The notes under the pieces were generated by a model that saw only the letters and a list, made by a program, of their open reading frames with translations, was not told where the DNA came from and did no database searches. A stretch of 64,000 nucleotides of DNA from Cryobacterium sp. GrIS_2_6 (lineage in GTDB: Bacteria; Actinomycetota; Actinomycetes; Actinomycetales; Microbacteriaceae), in the NCBI RefSeq assembly GCF_035984545.1, contig NZ_JAXCHP010000001.1, positions 248,001 through 312,000 of the forward strand. The letters are read 5' to 3'. Shown here piece after piece: positions 25,169 to 36,500 of the stretch; position 1 is the stretch's first letter; each line of letters opens with the position of its first letter. A program made the position numbers and the translations under genes.

Positions 25169-26350
25169 CTAGCCGACGACGCAGTGCCCGGGCTCGACGG
25201 AGTCGGTGAGCGATGCGGCCTCTGCGGCGACGGGGGTGACGGACTCCATTGCGAGGGCGTAGCCGATGTTGGCGGTGACCGTCGACTTCGCGAAGACGAC
25301 GCCGACGACTTTGCCGTCCTGATTGAGCAGCGGCCCGCCGGACTCGCCGTGCTGGATGTCCGCCGCGAGGGTGTAGATCGGCCTGGAGGTCGGATTGTCG
25401 CCGTAGATGTCACCGACGACGGCCGGAGCGACCGCGACGACCTCCGCGGGTCCGGTTTCGAACGGTCCGCCGTACGGATAGCCGTCGCTCACGGCGAGGC
25501 TTCCCGTTGCGAGGTCTGCACCGAGGCCGAGGGGTTCGGCACCGAGCCCCGCGACGGCGATGACGGCGAGGTCTGCCGCCGGGTCGAAGTAGACGACGGT
25601 TCCCGCGCGGGCCGTGCCGTCTGCCGACTCGACGACGGGCTCTGAGACGCCCGCGACGACGTGCGCATTGGTCAGCACCCGGCCCGGCGCGATGACGAAG
25701 CCGCTCCCGGACTGGTTCTGCCCGCAGGCGTATGCCGTCCCGACGATCTTGAGCACGGAATCCTGCGCGGCGAGCAGTTCGGCGCTCGTTTCGGTGACGA
25801 CGGGAACCGTGGGCACCGGCCCGTTGAAGGCCTCGATGACCCGCGGGATGCCCTCGGTGACGACCATCGCACGCAGTTGGGCGAGGAAGGCCTTGACCGG
25901 ATCGGGCGTGAGTGAGTCGATCGACCGCACCACCGTCGACGAGGCGATCGCGGGCGACAGGATCGGCACCCCGAGTGACCCGATGCTGAAGGCGAGCATC
26001 GACAGGATGCTCGCTGCGACGACGACGGCGATGCCGGCGCCGAACACCCGGTCGACGACGAGCAGCCGTTTTCGGGCCGCTCGGGGACGGAGCACCCTGC
26101 CGAGGGTTCCGCCGATCGACAGACCGCCGAGCAGGAGGGCGGCGGCGGTGGCGAGGGTTGCTGCGGTGCGCCACTCCGCTGCAGGCACCCAGGCTCCGAC
26201 GAGTGGAACGAGGAAGTATGCGGCGATACCGCCGGCGACGAGGCCGGCGATGCCGCTCAGGCTGCCGATCAGGCCGCTGCGGTAGCCGGAGACGAAATAG
26301 CCCAGCAGGAGCAGGACGAGGAGGACGTCCACGATGGTCGAAATGGGCAT
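25169..26350 (-). CDS. marP: MarP-like membrane serine protease with CvpA domain
   Basis: 393 residues, close to the 397 of Mycobacterium tuberculosis MarP. The N-terminal 165 residues form four transmembrane helices of the colicin-V-production type. The periplasmic chymotrypsin-like domain has His in LTNAHVVAG, Asp in PAADLAVIAV and Ser in QHGESGGPLL. Two cysteines (CGQNQ and the terminal GHCVVG) could form the redox-sensitive disulphide described for MarP. Known members protect against acid and oxidative stress by acting on peptidoglycan hydrolases. The start ATG begins the first helix. Divergent from the DUF4192 gene. Confidence 0.88.
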   Translation of the reverse strand: MPISTIVDVLLVLLLLGYFVSGYRSGLIGSLSGIAGLVAGGIAAYFLVPLVGAWVPAAEWRTAATLATAAALLLGGLSIGGTLGRVLRPRAARKRLLVVDRVFGAGIAVVVAASILSMLAFSIGSLGVPILSPAIASSTVVRSIDSLTPDPVKAFLAQLRAMVVTEGIPRVIEAFNGPVPTVPVVTETSAELLAAQDSVLKIVGTAYACGQNQSGSGFVIAPGRVLTNAHVVAGVSEPVVESADGTARAGTVVYFDPAADLAVIAVAGLGAEPLGLGADLATGSLAVSDGYPYGGPFETGPAEVVAVAPAVVGDIYGDNPTSRPIYTLAADIQHGESGGPLLNQDGKVVGVVFAKSTVTANIGYALAMESVTPVAAEAASLTDSVEPGHCVVG

Positions 26351-26369
26351 AGCTCCAAGACTACGTCGG

Positions 26370-26408
26370 GAGTTATGCACAGGTCCGTTCCTTGCGCGAG
26401 TTATGCAC
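26370..26408. promoter_or_regulatory. Two DnaA-box-like direct repeats
   Basis: GAGTTATGCAC occurs twice, 28 bases apart. The first copy contains TTATGCACA, an exact match to the general DnaA box TTWTNCACA; the second ends in C, one mismatch. They lie in the divergent promoter region of the marP-like and DUF4192 genes. Confidence 0.45.
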
Positions 26409-26459
26409 CGATCCCCAGCGAGCGCACCCGGGGAGGGAACGCCCCGGGAGAGTGTCCGC

Positions 26460-27689
26460 ATGACACCGACCATCGTGAAGACAAAGGAAGCCCACGACTT
26501 CCTCGCCCTCGTGCCACAGCTCGCCGGGTTCCAGCCCGAACGCAGCGTGGTCCTCGTCGCCTTCCGTGGCAACCGCACCTGCGGCGCCCTGCGCTTCAAC
26601 CTGCCGGAACCCGACCTCGCACGCACGGTCCTCCGCCGCGTCGCGACCACTCTCGTCGGCACGCTGTGCAAGATCGAGGGGGTGGATGCCGTCGTACCCG
26701 TCCTCTACACCGACGAACGGTTCGCGGAGGCGCCGGGCATCCCCGGTGAGCGCTTCGCGGAAATCCTGGGCCGCCGGGCCGAACTGTCCGGCTTCCTGGT
26801 CCGGGATTCCCTGTGCGTCGCCGCAGACGGCTGGGGTTCCTACCTCGACCCCGCCTGCCCGGCGGGCGGGCGGCCGCTGTCCGAGATCGCGGAGTCCCCG
26901 GTGAACCGCGACCTGCCGCCGGAGGCCCGGCGTGAACTCGGGCACCTCGTGAGCCGGGCCGACCTGCCGAAGGTCGACCTGGCGCTCCGGGAGCACTGCG
27001 CCCGGAGGCTGACCCGGTACGAATGCCTCGGGTCCCAGGTTCCCGACGCGCCTGACCTGCCCGAACTCGTGGCCATGGTCGGGGACATCCTCGACCCGGT
27101 GTCGACAACGGAGGCCGCGCTCGAACTGGACCCCTCCGCTCTCGAGGCCGAAGAGGCCGCAACCCTTCTGTTCCTGCTGAAGAGCCCGGCCCGGCGCGAC
27201 CAGGTCATGCTGCAGATCGCGTTCGGCGAGGAGATCGGGCGGATGACGCACGAACTGAACGAACGGTATGCCGCGATCCAGCGCGAGACCGGCCGCAGCA
27301 TGGACGACATCGTCGCAGAGGAGCAGGCCGGATCCGGCGCCACACGGGGCCTCGCGCAGACAGGCGACCTCATGCTCGGATCCGTCTCGCAACGCCCTGA
27401 CCCTGAACGGATCGAACGCGGTATCGACCTCCTGAAGACCCTGGTCGCGCTAGCCCCGAAACGGGTGCGCCCCGCGCCACTGTGCATGCTCGCCTGGCTG
27501 TCGTGGGCGCTCGGGCGCAGCTCGGTCGCCGGGATCTTCATCGACCAGGCCCTGGCGATCGACCCGGAATACGGCATGGCCAGGCTGCTGCTCACCGTCG
27601 TCTCCGCCGGGCACCTGCCCGAGTGGGCGTTCGCGGTACCCGCCTGGGACCCGGAGGACGAGCCGGGTCGGCCCGGCCAACCCGGCTGA
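26460..27689 (+). CDS. DUF4192 family protein
   Basis: 409 residues. The N-terminus (DFLALVPQLAGFQPERSVVL, then VAFRGNRTCGALRFNLP) is diagnostic for DUF4192, a family restricted largely to actinobacteria and without known function. The C-terminal 100 residues contain a helical stretch (RPAPLCMLAWLSWALG, then IFIDQALAIDPEYGMARLLL) that resembles tetratricopeptide-type helices. No signal peptide. GGGAGAG seven bases before the ATG fixes the start; an in-frame extension overlaps the marP-like promoter and is rejected. Confidence 0.8.
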   Translation: MTPTIVKTKEAHDFLALVPQLAGFQPERSVVLVAFRGNRTCGALRFNLPEPDLARTVLRRVATTLVGTLCKIEGVDAVVPVLYTDERFAEAPGIPGERFAEILGRRAELSGFLVRDSLCVAADGWGSYLDPACPAGGRPLSEIAESPVNRDLPPEARRELGHLVSRADLPKVDLALREHCARRLTRYECLGSQVPDAPDLPELVAMVGDILDPVSTTEAALELDPSALEAEEAATLLFLLKSPARRDQVMLQIAFGEEIGRMTHELNERYAAIQRETGRSMDDIVAEEQAGSGATRGLAQTGDLMLGSVSQRPDPERIERGIDLLKTLVALAPKRVRPAPLCMLAWLSWALGRSSVAGIFIDQALAIDPEYGMARLLLTVVSAGHLPEWAFAVPAWDPEDEPGRPGQPG

Positions 27690-27711
27690 CCCGGCGCGGG
27701 CCGGCTCCTCG

Positions 27712-29214
<1,503 letters not shown>

Positions 29215-29217
29215 TTT

Positions 29218-29700
29218 TTACCGTGTTCCCCAGTTGTAGAACTGTTTGTGGAGTTTGAGATAGACGAATGTTTCAGTGGACCTGACCCCGTCGAGGTTGC
29301 GGATCTGGGAGTTGAGCAGGTCGAGGAGCTCATCGTCGTCCTCGCAGACGACCTCGACGAGGATGTCGAAGGAGCCTGCCGTCAGCACGACGTAGTCAAC
29401 GGCCGGCATCGCGGCGAGCAGGTCCGCCAGCATCCGGGTGTCTCCCGAGGCACGGATGCCGATCATGGCCTGGCGGAAGAAACCGAGCTGCATCGGGTCG
29501 GTGACGGCCACAACCTGCATGACCCCGCCATCCGTGAGCTTCTGCACCCGCTGGCGCACGGCGGCCTCGCTGAGCCCGACGGCCTTGCCGATCTCCGCGT
29601 ACGACCGGCGCCCGTCGACCTGCAATTGCTCAATGATTTTCTTCGAGACATCATCGAGGGGTACCGGCTTGCCCGGCGTGGTACGTCCGTTTGCGACCAT
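29218..29700 (-). CDS. Lrp/AsnC family regulator
   Basis: 160 residues. N-terminal winged helix (IIEQLQVDGRRSYAEIGKAV, GLSEAAVRQRVQKL) and C-terminal amino-acid-sensing RAM domain (DYVVLTAGSFDILVEVVCED). Such regulators usually form octamers and respond to an amino acid. Cotranscribed with the aminotransferase immediately downstream, which suggests substrate-dependent control of it. The ATG has a CATAAT box six bases upstream, so the message is probably leaderless; the bases between hold no ribosome site. Confidence 0.9.
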   Translation of the reverse strand: MVANGRTTPGKPVPLDDVSKKIIEQLQVDGRRSYAEIGKAVGLSEAAVRQRVQKLTDGGVMQVVAVTDPMQLGFFRQAMIGIRASGDTRMLADLLAAMPAVDYVVLTAGSFDILVEVVCEDDDELLDLLNSQIRNLDGVRSTETFVYLKLHKQFYNWGTR

Positions 29701-29706
29701 CCAGCG

Positions 29707-29712
29707 ATTATG
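29707..29712 (-). promoter_or_regulatory. Extended -10 box of the lrp-like gene
   Basis: Minus strand TGGCATAAT combines an extended -10 TGn with a near-consensus CATAAT, six bases before the ATG. Confidence 0.55.
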
Positions 29713-29740
29713 CCAGCGAGACCCTGCCCCGGCAAGCGAT

Positions 29741-29770
29741 TCCGCAGCTTTTCACGGCAAACGCTGCGGA
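29741..29770. promoter_or_regulatory. Inverted repeat upstream of the lrp-like gene
   Basis: TCCGCAGC and GCTGCGGA are exact complements with 14 A/T-richer bases between. The site lies 30-70 bases upstream of the lrp start, the usual place for Lrp autoregulation. The rest of the 177-base gap leads to the FHA gene, with a TACGGT box near 29843. Confidence 0.4.
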
Positions 29771-29877
29771 TTCCATATCTTTGAGGGTTTTGGCGGTGCG
29801 TGGGGCCTCCCCGCGCCGAACGGCGGATCCGCGTACTCGGGATACGGTGAAGACCCTACGAGGACGAAGGGAGTCCC

Positions 29878-30987
29878 ATGGGCCGAGAGTGGATGTTCGT
29901 GGCCGGCCGCTCCTTCATCGCCGCGGTCCCCGTCGACGCGCCCCGTGGTCTCGTCACGGCGCTCTCGAGCAGGGCCGGAGACGCCTGCGTCTCGGCCGAG
30001 GCGCTCGTCGGACTGTTGCCGCTCGGTGGCTCCGACGCTCTCGAGTCCTTCGCGCTCGTGATCCGTGCAGCGGCGGATGAGTCCGCCGTGACCGTCGTCG
30101 TGCGCGGACCGGTCGCCGTCGACGTGTTTTCGGTCGGCGGTTCACGACGCTTCACAGACCAGGGCATCCGGCCCTGGAACCTCGCCGATTTCTCCGCAGT
30201 GACCGGCGTCGTCATCGGTTCCCCGGACACGGCGGCGCTCGCCGCAGTGCCCGGCGGAAGCGAAACCGGGAACGCACAGGGCACAGCGGTCGGCCGGACG
30301 GTGCGCTGGTCGCCAGGCGGCCTGCCGGCCGAAACGGACGACACCGCGATGCGGCTGCCGGAGGACACCGTGATCCACAGGCCGGACGACACGGTGATCC
30401 GCGGGGCGGACGACACGGTGATCCGCGGGGCGGACGACACCGTGCTCCGAGGGGCGGACGACACCGTGCTCCGAGGGGCGGACGACACCGTGCTCCGCGG
30501 GGCGGACGACACCGTGATCCGAGGGGCGGACGACACGGTGAGCAGCCCGCAGAATGACACCGAGGACACCGCGACCGGCGCGGCCCTCCGTCCTCCACTC
30601 GCCCGGTTCCGGCTGTCCGACGGCCGTGAGTTCCCTCTCGACCGTCCATACCGGCTCGGCAGGCGCCCGGCACAGCCGCGCATCCCCGTCGGACCGAGCA
30701 TCACTCTCGTGGCCGTCGTCTCTGCCGGCTCGCTCGTGTCCGCGACCCACGTCGACATCCGGCAGGTTGGGGACGTCATCGTCGTCACTGACGCGGGCTC
30801 CCGGAACGGCACCATTGTGGTCTCCGCGGACGGGCGCAAGGAACGGCTCCGTCCCGGCGATTCCCGAACTGTGCCTCCGGGTACGAGAATAGACATCGGG
30901 GACGATAACATCATCGAGATCATCCCGGCGAGCGGCACCGAGTCGGCTCCGTATTTCCCAGCACATCGTGGAAGGCACCACCCGTGA
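29878..30987 (+). CDS. FHA-domain protein with DDTV[I/L]RGA tandem repeats
   Basis: 369 residues. The first 125 form a small alpha/beta domain (EWMFVAGRSFIAAVPVD, VVRGPVAVDVFSVGG) of unknown type. Residues about 162-225 hold eight 8-residue repeats based on DDTVIRGA. The C-terminal 120 residues are an FHA domain, with LGRRPAQPR, VSATHVDI and SRNGTIV marking the phosphothreonine pocket. No signal peptide, so it is cytoplasmic. GAAGGGAG four bases before the ATG fixes the start. It is the first gene of a cluster with a PP2C phosphatase and a Ser/Thr kinase, and the repeat threonines are plausible phosphate acceptors. Confidence 0.85.
   Translation: MGREWMFVAGRSFIAAVPVDAPRGLVTALSSRAGDACVSAEALVGLLPLGGSDALESFALVIRAAADESAVTVVVRGPVAVDVFSVGGSRRFTDQGIRPWNLADFSAVTGVVIGSPDTAALAAVPGGSETGNAQGTAVGRTVRWSPGGLPAETDDTAMRLPEDTVIHRPDDTVIRGADDTVIRGADDTVLRGADDTVLRGADDTVLRGADDTVIRGADDTVSSPQNDTEDTATGAALRPPLARFRLSDGREFPLDRPYRLGRRPAQPRIPVGPSITLVAVVSAGSLVSATHVDIRQVGDVIVVTDAGSRNGTIVVSADGRKERLRPGDSRTVPPGTRIDIGDDNIIEIIPASGTESAPYFPAHRGRHHP
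30361..30552 (+). repeat. Eight 24-bp coding repeats (Thr-rich)
   Basis: Six units encode DDTV followed by I or L and RGA; they are flanked by divergent copies EDTVIHRP and DDTVSS. DNA identity between units is high, differing mainly at GTG-ATC versus GTG-CTC and CGC versus CGA, which suggests expansion by slippage or recombination. Confidence 0.92.
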
Positions 30988-31883
30988 CCCAGATTGGTCA
31001 AGGCTCAGGCGGATTCGAGGTCGCTTTCCCCTCGGTGAAGAAAACGGTCTCGCTCGCGTGGGCCGCACTCACCGACACCGGGCATCGCCGCGAAGTCAAT
31101 GAAGACAGCCTGATCTCCGCGCCGCCCATTTTCGCGGTCGCGGACGGCATGGGCGGGCATTCCGCGGGCGACGTCGCGAGCGCGGCCGTCGTGCACCGGC
31201 TCGGCGAACTTGCCGGGCGGGACTCGCCGCAGAATGCGGCCATCAACGCGGCACTCGGCCTCGCGGTCACGGACATGGCGTCCGGTGTCGGCGTGACCGA
31301 CCTGGGCACAGGGACCACGGTGACGGGAGCGGCACTCACCCTCGTGTCCGGCGCTCCCCAGTGGGTCGTCTTCAACATCGGCGACTCCCGGGTCTACCTG
31401 CTCACCTCCGGTGTGCTCGAACAGATCACCATCGACCATTCCGTCGTGCAGGAACTCGTCGACGCCGGCCGGATCACCCGCGACGAAGCGGATGTCCATC
31501 CGCACGGCAATATCATCACCCGCGCAGTCGGGTTCCACGAGGCGCCCGTCCCCGACTACCGTGTGCTGCCTGTGCACCCGGGGATGCGCCTCCTGATCTG
31601 CTCAGACGGGTTGACCAAGGAACTCACCGCATACGGCATCCGGCATTTCCTGATCTCGAACCCGGACCCGGACGACGCGGCGAAGGCGCTCGTCGAGGCC
31701 GCGCTCGAGAACGGCGGTCGCGACAACGTGACGGTGATCGTCCTCGACGTCCTCGATATCGAAGACAGCGAAGACAGCGAAGACAGCGAAGAACGTGAAG
31801 AGGACGTGGGGACCGGCGGCCCGTCCGACTCGCAGGACGCCGACACCGGCCCGCTCGACATCGTCCATCTCGACACGAACTGA
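30984..31883 (+). CDS. PP2C-type Ser/Thr protein phosphatase
   Basis: 299 residues. Metal-binding motifs are complete: GHRREVNEDSLI, ADGMGGHSAGD, FNIGDSRVYLL, LLICSDGLTKEL and GGRDNVTVIVLD. No membrane segment follows, unlike mycobacterial PstP, so it is cytoplasmic. The tail is acidic with short repeats (DSEDSEDSEEREED). It should remove phosphate from substrates of the neighbouring kinase, including the FHA protein. The GTG start overlaps the FHA stop codon (GTGA). Confidence 0.92.
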   Translation: MTQIGQGSGGFEVAFPSVKKTVSLAWAALTDTGHRREVNEDSLISAPPIFAVADGMGGHSAGDVASAAVVHRLGELAGRDSPQNAAINAALGLAVTDMASGVGVTDLGTGTTVTGAALTLVSGAPQWVVFNIGDSRVYLLTSGVLEQITIDHSVVQELVDAGRITRDEADVHPHGNIITRAVGFHEAPVPDYRVLPVHPGMRLLICSDGLTKELTAYGIRHFLISNPDPDDAAKALVEAALENGGRDNVTVIVLDVLDIEDSEDSEDSEEREEDVGTGGPSDSQDADTGPLDIVHLDTN

Positions 31884-31891
31884 GTTCGACA

Positions 31892-31907
31892 CCCCCTGAG
31901 TTGGGGG
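31892..31907 (+). terminator. Small hairpin after the PP2C gene
   Basis: CCCCC and GGGGG pair over a six-base loop eight bases after the stop codon. No T-run; may only attenuate read-through to the kinase gene. Confidence 0.3.
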
Positions 31908-31917
31908 AGCAGCATCC

Positions 31918-31946
31918 CGGACACGTGCGGGGCAACTGCATAAACT
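31918..31946 (+). promoter_or_regulatory. Promoter of the kinase gene
   Basis: CGGACA and TAAACT are 17 bases apart. The transcript would start about 80 bases before the ATG. This divides the cluster into an FHA-PP2C unit and a kinase-led unit. Confidence 0.5.
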
Positions 31947-32033
31947 TGAGTGACGCCAGTCGTGATACCCGTTCGATGCGCGTTCACGGACCAGTTCAGG
32001 GACCATTGGCGAGAGCGAGACGGGGAGGCCGCG

Positions 32034-33572
32034 ATGCAGCGACGATTACCGTCGATGCCCCCGAACCTGCCGGGGTTCTCCTACCTCCGGGTGCTCGGCT
32101 CCGGAGGCTTCGCCGACGTCTTCCTCTACCAGCAGGACCTTCCGCGCCGACAGGTCGCGGTCAAGGTGCTCCTCGCCGAGGTCGTCAACGACCAGGTCCG
32201 GCAGCTGTTCCAGGCCGAGGCCAATCTGATGGCCTCGCTGAGCTCGCACCCGTCGATCCTGACCGTGTTCCAGGCCGGCGTCTCGGCGGACGGACGCCCG
32301 TACCTCGTGATGGAACAGTGCTCTCCCGCGCTCAGCCAGCGCTACCGCGCGGAGCCACTCGGCGTCCCTGAGGTGCTCCAGGTCGGCATCACCATCGCGA
32401 ACGCCGTCCAGGCCGCGCACCAGGCCGGCATGCTGCACAGGGACCTCAAACCCTCGAACATCCTCGTCACCCGCTACGGGCACGCCGTGCTCGGCGACTT
32501 CGGCATCGCGGCCACGGTGAGCGAAGCCAGAAACGTCGAAGCGGTCGGGCTGTCCATCCCCTGGTCCGCTCCGGAAGTCCTCCTCGACGAGGTGTCAGGC
32601 TCCGTCGCCTCCGAGGTCTGGTCCCTCGGCGCCACCCTGTACTCCTTCCTCGCCGGTCATTCGCCGTTCGAGATTCCCGGCGCCGAGAACAGCTCGGCCC
32701 ATCTCATCTCCCGCATCAACAAGGCCAGGGTCCCGGCGATCGGCCGGGCGGATGTCCCGAGCAGGCTCGAGCTCATCCTCCAGCGTGCGATGTCCCGGCG
32801 GCCAGAGTCGCGCCAGGGCAGCGTGCTCGAGCTCATCAGGGAGCTGCAGTCGGTCGAGGGCGAACTGGGTCTCCTCCCCACCCGGCTCGAAGTCGCCGAC
32901 GAGGACTGGGCCGCTGAGAACGGCGTCGACGACGACGACCGCACCCGGATCTCGGCCGTGAATTCGATCAATGCCTACCAGGAGCCGCGCCGCCGCCGCG
33001 TGAATCAGGCGCCGCGAGGGCGCCGTTCGGCGGCCGGTGCGCTCGCCGACACCTCCGGCGCGCGCAGCCCGTCCGGTTTCGACGCTTCGGCGGGGACTGC
33101 GGGCAGCGTGGGCACGGCCAGGGGCACGTCCCGCAGCACAGCCAGGGGTTCCGTGCAAGGGGGTTGGCGGCGTTCGGCGCTCGTCTGGGCTCTCGTTGCG
33201 GCATCCGTCGTCATCGTCGTACTCGCCGTCGTGACGGCGTCGGCGCTCTCGCACCAGGCGACGCCAGGGCTGCCGACCGTGAGCAACGTCTCGGGGGAGC
33301 TGCGGGACGGTATGGTCGTGTTCGGCTGGGCGGACCCCGGCATCGCCCAGGGGGACAGCTACGTGATCACCCTCCGCACCGGTGAGAGCAGCATCCAGAA
33401 GGGCACTGAGTTCAGCGTCGACCCGCACGGACAGGCCAGGGTCTGCGTAAGCGTCGCCGTGAACCGGGACGGGCGCACCGGGGGCGCGAGCGGCGAGAAG
33501 TGCGTCGACGCCGGCGGATCAGTGACCGGCAGCGCGCGCGGCGACCTGACCCGAGGCGGCGACGCTTCGTGA
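32034..33572 (+). CDS. Membrane Ser/Thr protein kinase (PknB-like) with external domain
   Basis: 512 residues. The kinase domain (about 10-275) is intact: GSGGFADVF, VAVKVL lysine, HRDLKPSN catalytic loop, GDFGIA metal site and SAPEVL. A juxtamembrane linker contains DDDDRTRISAV, a likely autophosphorylation segment. One transmembrane helix lies near 381-403 (LVWALVAASVVIVVLAVV). The outside part is a single fibronectin-like domain with two Cys, not PASTA repeats. GGGGAGG five bases before the ATG supports the start. It should sense the envelope and phosphorylate the FHA proteins of the cluster. Its stop overlaps the next start (GTGA). Confidence 0.92.
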   Translation: MQRRLPSMPPNLPGFSYLRVLGSGGFADVFLYQQDLPRRQVAVKVLLAEVVNDQVRQLFQAEANLMASLSSHPSILTVFQAGVSADGRPYLVMEQCSPALSQRYRAEPLGVPEVLQVGITIANAVQAAHQAGMLHRDLKPSNILVTRYGHAVLGDFGIAATVSEARNVEAVGLSIPWSAPEVLLDEVSGSVASEVWSLGATLYSFLAGHSPFEIPGAENSSAHLISRINKARVPAIGRADVPSRLELILQRAMSRRPESRQGSVLELIRELQSVEGELGLLPTRLEVADEDWAAENGVDDDDRTRISAVNSINAYQEPRRRRVNQAPRGRRSAAGALADTSGARSPSGFDASAGTAGSVGTARGTSRSTARGSVQGGWRRSALVWALVAASVVIVVLAVVTASALSHQATPGLPTVSNVSGELRDGMVVFGWADPGIAQGDSYVITLRTGESSIQKGTEFSVDPHGQARVCVSVAVNRDGRTGGASGEKCVDAGGSVTGSARGDLTRGGDAS

Positions 33573-36500
33573 TCCGTCTCTGGGTCTCCCGCCAGTTCGC
33601 TGCGCACCGCTCGGCGTGGGCGACGGCCCTCGGCGGAACGCTCGTCCTCGCCCTCGTCGTGACGACCGCTGTCGTGTCCGGCGGATACACCGCCCAGCGT
33701 CTTGACCTCGGCGATGCCGCCGTCTGGGTCACCAACGAGACCCGCCAGGCTGTCGGCCGGGCGAACACGGCGGTGATGGAGCTCAACACGGTCGTGACGA
33801 GCGAGAGCTCAAATCTCGACGTGCTCCAGTCCGGAGCGACGGTCCTCGTGCTCGACACCGGCAACAGCTCCCTCGATATCCTGGACCCGGCCACGGCAAC
33901 CATCGTGCGCAGCGTGGCACTGCCGCCCCGGGCGCCCGCCGTGTTCCTCGCTGGAACCCGCACCCTGATCGCCTCGAACGGCGAGGTCTGGGAGACCCCG
34001 ACGAGCCGGCTCGCGAGTTTCGACACGGCGACCGCGCCGACGCTCTCCCTCGGCGCCGGCTCGGTCGTGAGCGTCGACGACACCGGAACCCTGGTCTCAT
34101 TCACGCCCGCGACGGGCGCCCTCGCCCAGGCGCCCTCCGGAAGCGGAACGGTCACCTCGAGCCAGACGCTCAACGCCGGATCGCCGGGCGACGATTACCA
34201 GCTGACGAGCGTGAACGGCGCCTGGGCGCTGCTCAACGCGACCTCGCGGCACCTGTTCCTCGATGGCAGGGACGTCGACCTGTCCGGGTTGATCATCGAC
34301 GGCACCGCCCCCGCCCTGCAGCAGCCGAGTCTCTCCGGCTCCCGGGTGCTGATCGCCCACGAGCGGGGGCTCGTCGCCGTCCCACTCTCCGGCGGCGCCC
34401 CGACCGTGCTCGTCAGCGGCCGGAACGGTACCGCGGCGGCCCCGGACACCGCCGGACAGTGCGCCTATGCTGCCTGGTCGGACGGAACGGTCTGGCGCGA
34501 CTGCGGCGACGCCGGGTCAGGCGGCTCGGCGTCTGGAGCGTCCGGAGGCTCCCGTGGAACGCAATCCGGCACGACGACGACCCTCACCGGGCTCAACGGC
34601 AACGCCAGACTCGCCTTCCGGCGCAACGGCACCGGGCTCGTGCTGAACGATGCGCACAACGGTTCCACCTGGGCGGTCCAGCGCGACAATCAGCTGATCG
34701 ACAACTGGGCCGACCTGATCGACACGGCCCCGGACACCCAGCGCATCGAGACCAACGGCGACGACACCCCTCCGGTCTACGACAAGGTGCAGGCCCCGCC
34801 CGTGGCCGTGGACGACTCCTTCGGAGCCCGGCCCGGCCGGATCGTGACCCTCCCTGTGCTCCTCAACGACTCCGATCCCAACGGGGACGTGCTCGTGATC
34901 GAATCGGTCACACCGATCGACGCGACCGACGGCCGGCTTGAACTCGTCGGCAACAACCAGCAGGTGCAGCTCACCGTCGCGGAGGCGGCAACCGGTCAGA
35001 TCCGCTTCGGGTACACGATCAATGACGGCCGTGGCGGGAGCGCATCCGCAACCGTCACCGTCACTCTCCGGGCGCCGGGGGAGAACTCCGCTCCCGAGCA
35101 GGTTCGAACCACCCACGCGACCGTGCGGGCAGGCGGCCGGGTGACAAGCCAGGTGCTCGGCGACTGGATCGACCCCGACGGCGACCCGGTCTACCTCGCC
35201 GCAGCGTCCGCCGCCGGCCCCGACCTGCTGAGCTTCACCCCCGCAGGCGCCGTCGTGTTCACGGATGCCGGCATGAACGCCGACGACAAACGGGTCGGCC
35301 TGAGCGTCTCCGACGGCCGTCTGCTCGGCACGGGCTCGCTCACCGTCTCCGTGCGCGCGAGCGGCGCCGTGCCGATCGTCGCGGACTCCTTCATCGTGCT
35401 CGCGACTGCGGGGGCCGAGGTCTCGGTGTCCCCGCTCGACCACGCCCGCGGCGGGTCGGCGCCGCTGCGACTTTCGAGCGTCCCTGCCAAGCCGGATGCC
35501 ACGATCACCCCCGACTTCGCCTCCGGTGCGTTCCGGTTCCTGAGCAGCACGCCGGGGGTCCACGAGATCGAGTACTCGGTCACCGACGGGCAGCTCACCG
35601 CGACGGGAAGGGTGCGCGTCGACGTCGCTCCCGCCGCCGACGCCAACAGCACCCCCGTCACCGTTCCCCACACGGCCTTCATCCGTGGCCAGCAGGCCAC
35701 CCTCGTCGACGTGCTCGCGACCGACTTCGACCCTGCGAACGGGGTGCTGCTGGTCACAGGGACGATGAACGTGCCGGCGTCGAGCGGTATGCGGATCGAG
35801 ATCCTCGACCAGCGGATCCTCCGGGTCACCCTGACCCGTCCGCTGCCGGACGGCGGGCTCAGCTTCGGGTATCGGATCAGCAATGGGCTCGCCGATGCCG
35901 AAGGCACCGTCACCGTCGTCGAAATCCCCGCGCTCGGTCAGAAACAGGCCCCGATCGCCGTTGCGGACACCGCGACCGTCCGGGTCGGCGACACCATCGA
36001 CATCCCGGTCCTCGCGAACGACGAACAGCCGGACGGTGACTCGCTGACCCTGGACCCTGTCCTCGCCTCCGGCCTGCCAGCCGGAGCAGGCCTGCTCTTC
36101 GCCGCGGGCACCGTGCTGCGTTACCTCGCGCCGACCACTCCCGGCACGTACTCCGCGGTGTACCGGGTGAATGCCCCCGACGGCCAGTATGCCAACGCGG
36201 AGGTGCGCATCTCGGTGCGCGAAGCCGACCCGAGCACCAACAATCCTCCCGTCCCGAAGACGGTGACCGCGCGGGTGCTCTCCGGCGGCACCGTCGAAGT
36301 GTCGATCCCGCTGACCGGGATCGACCCTGACGGCGACTCGGTCCAGCTCGTCGGCCAGGAGACCAACCCGGAGAAGGGATCCGTCACCGCGGACGGGACG
36401 GACACGTTCCGATACCAGGCCGGGGAATACTCCGCAGGGACCGACACGTTCAGCTACGCCGTCGTCGATGCCCTCGGCGCTCGGGCGATCGGCACCGTGC

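Noticed and set aside
26334..26459. Upstream in-frame extension of the DUF4192 gene
   Set aside because: It overlaps the divergent marP-like start and the DnaA-like boxes; the downstream ATG has a good ribosome site and begins the family domain.
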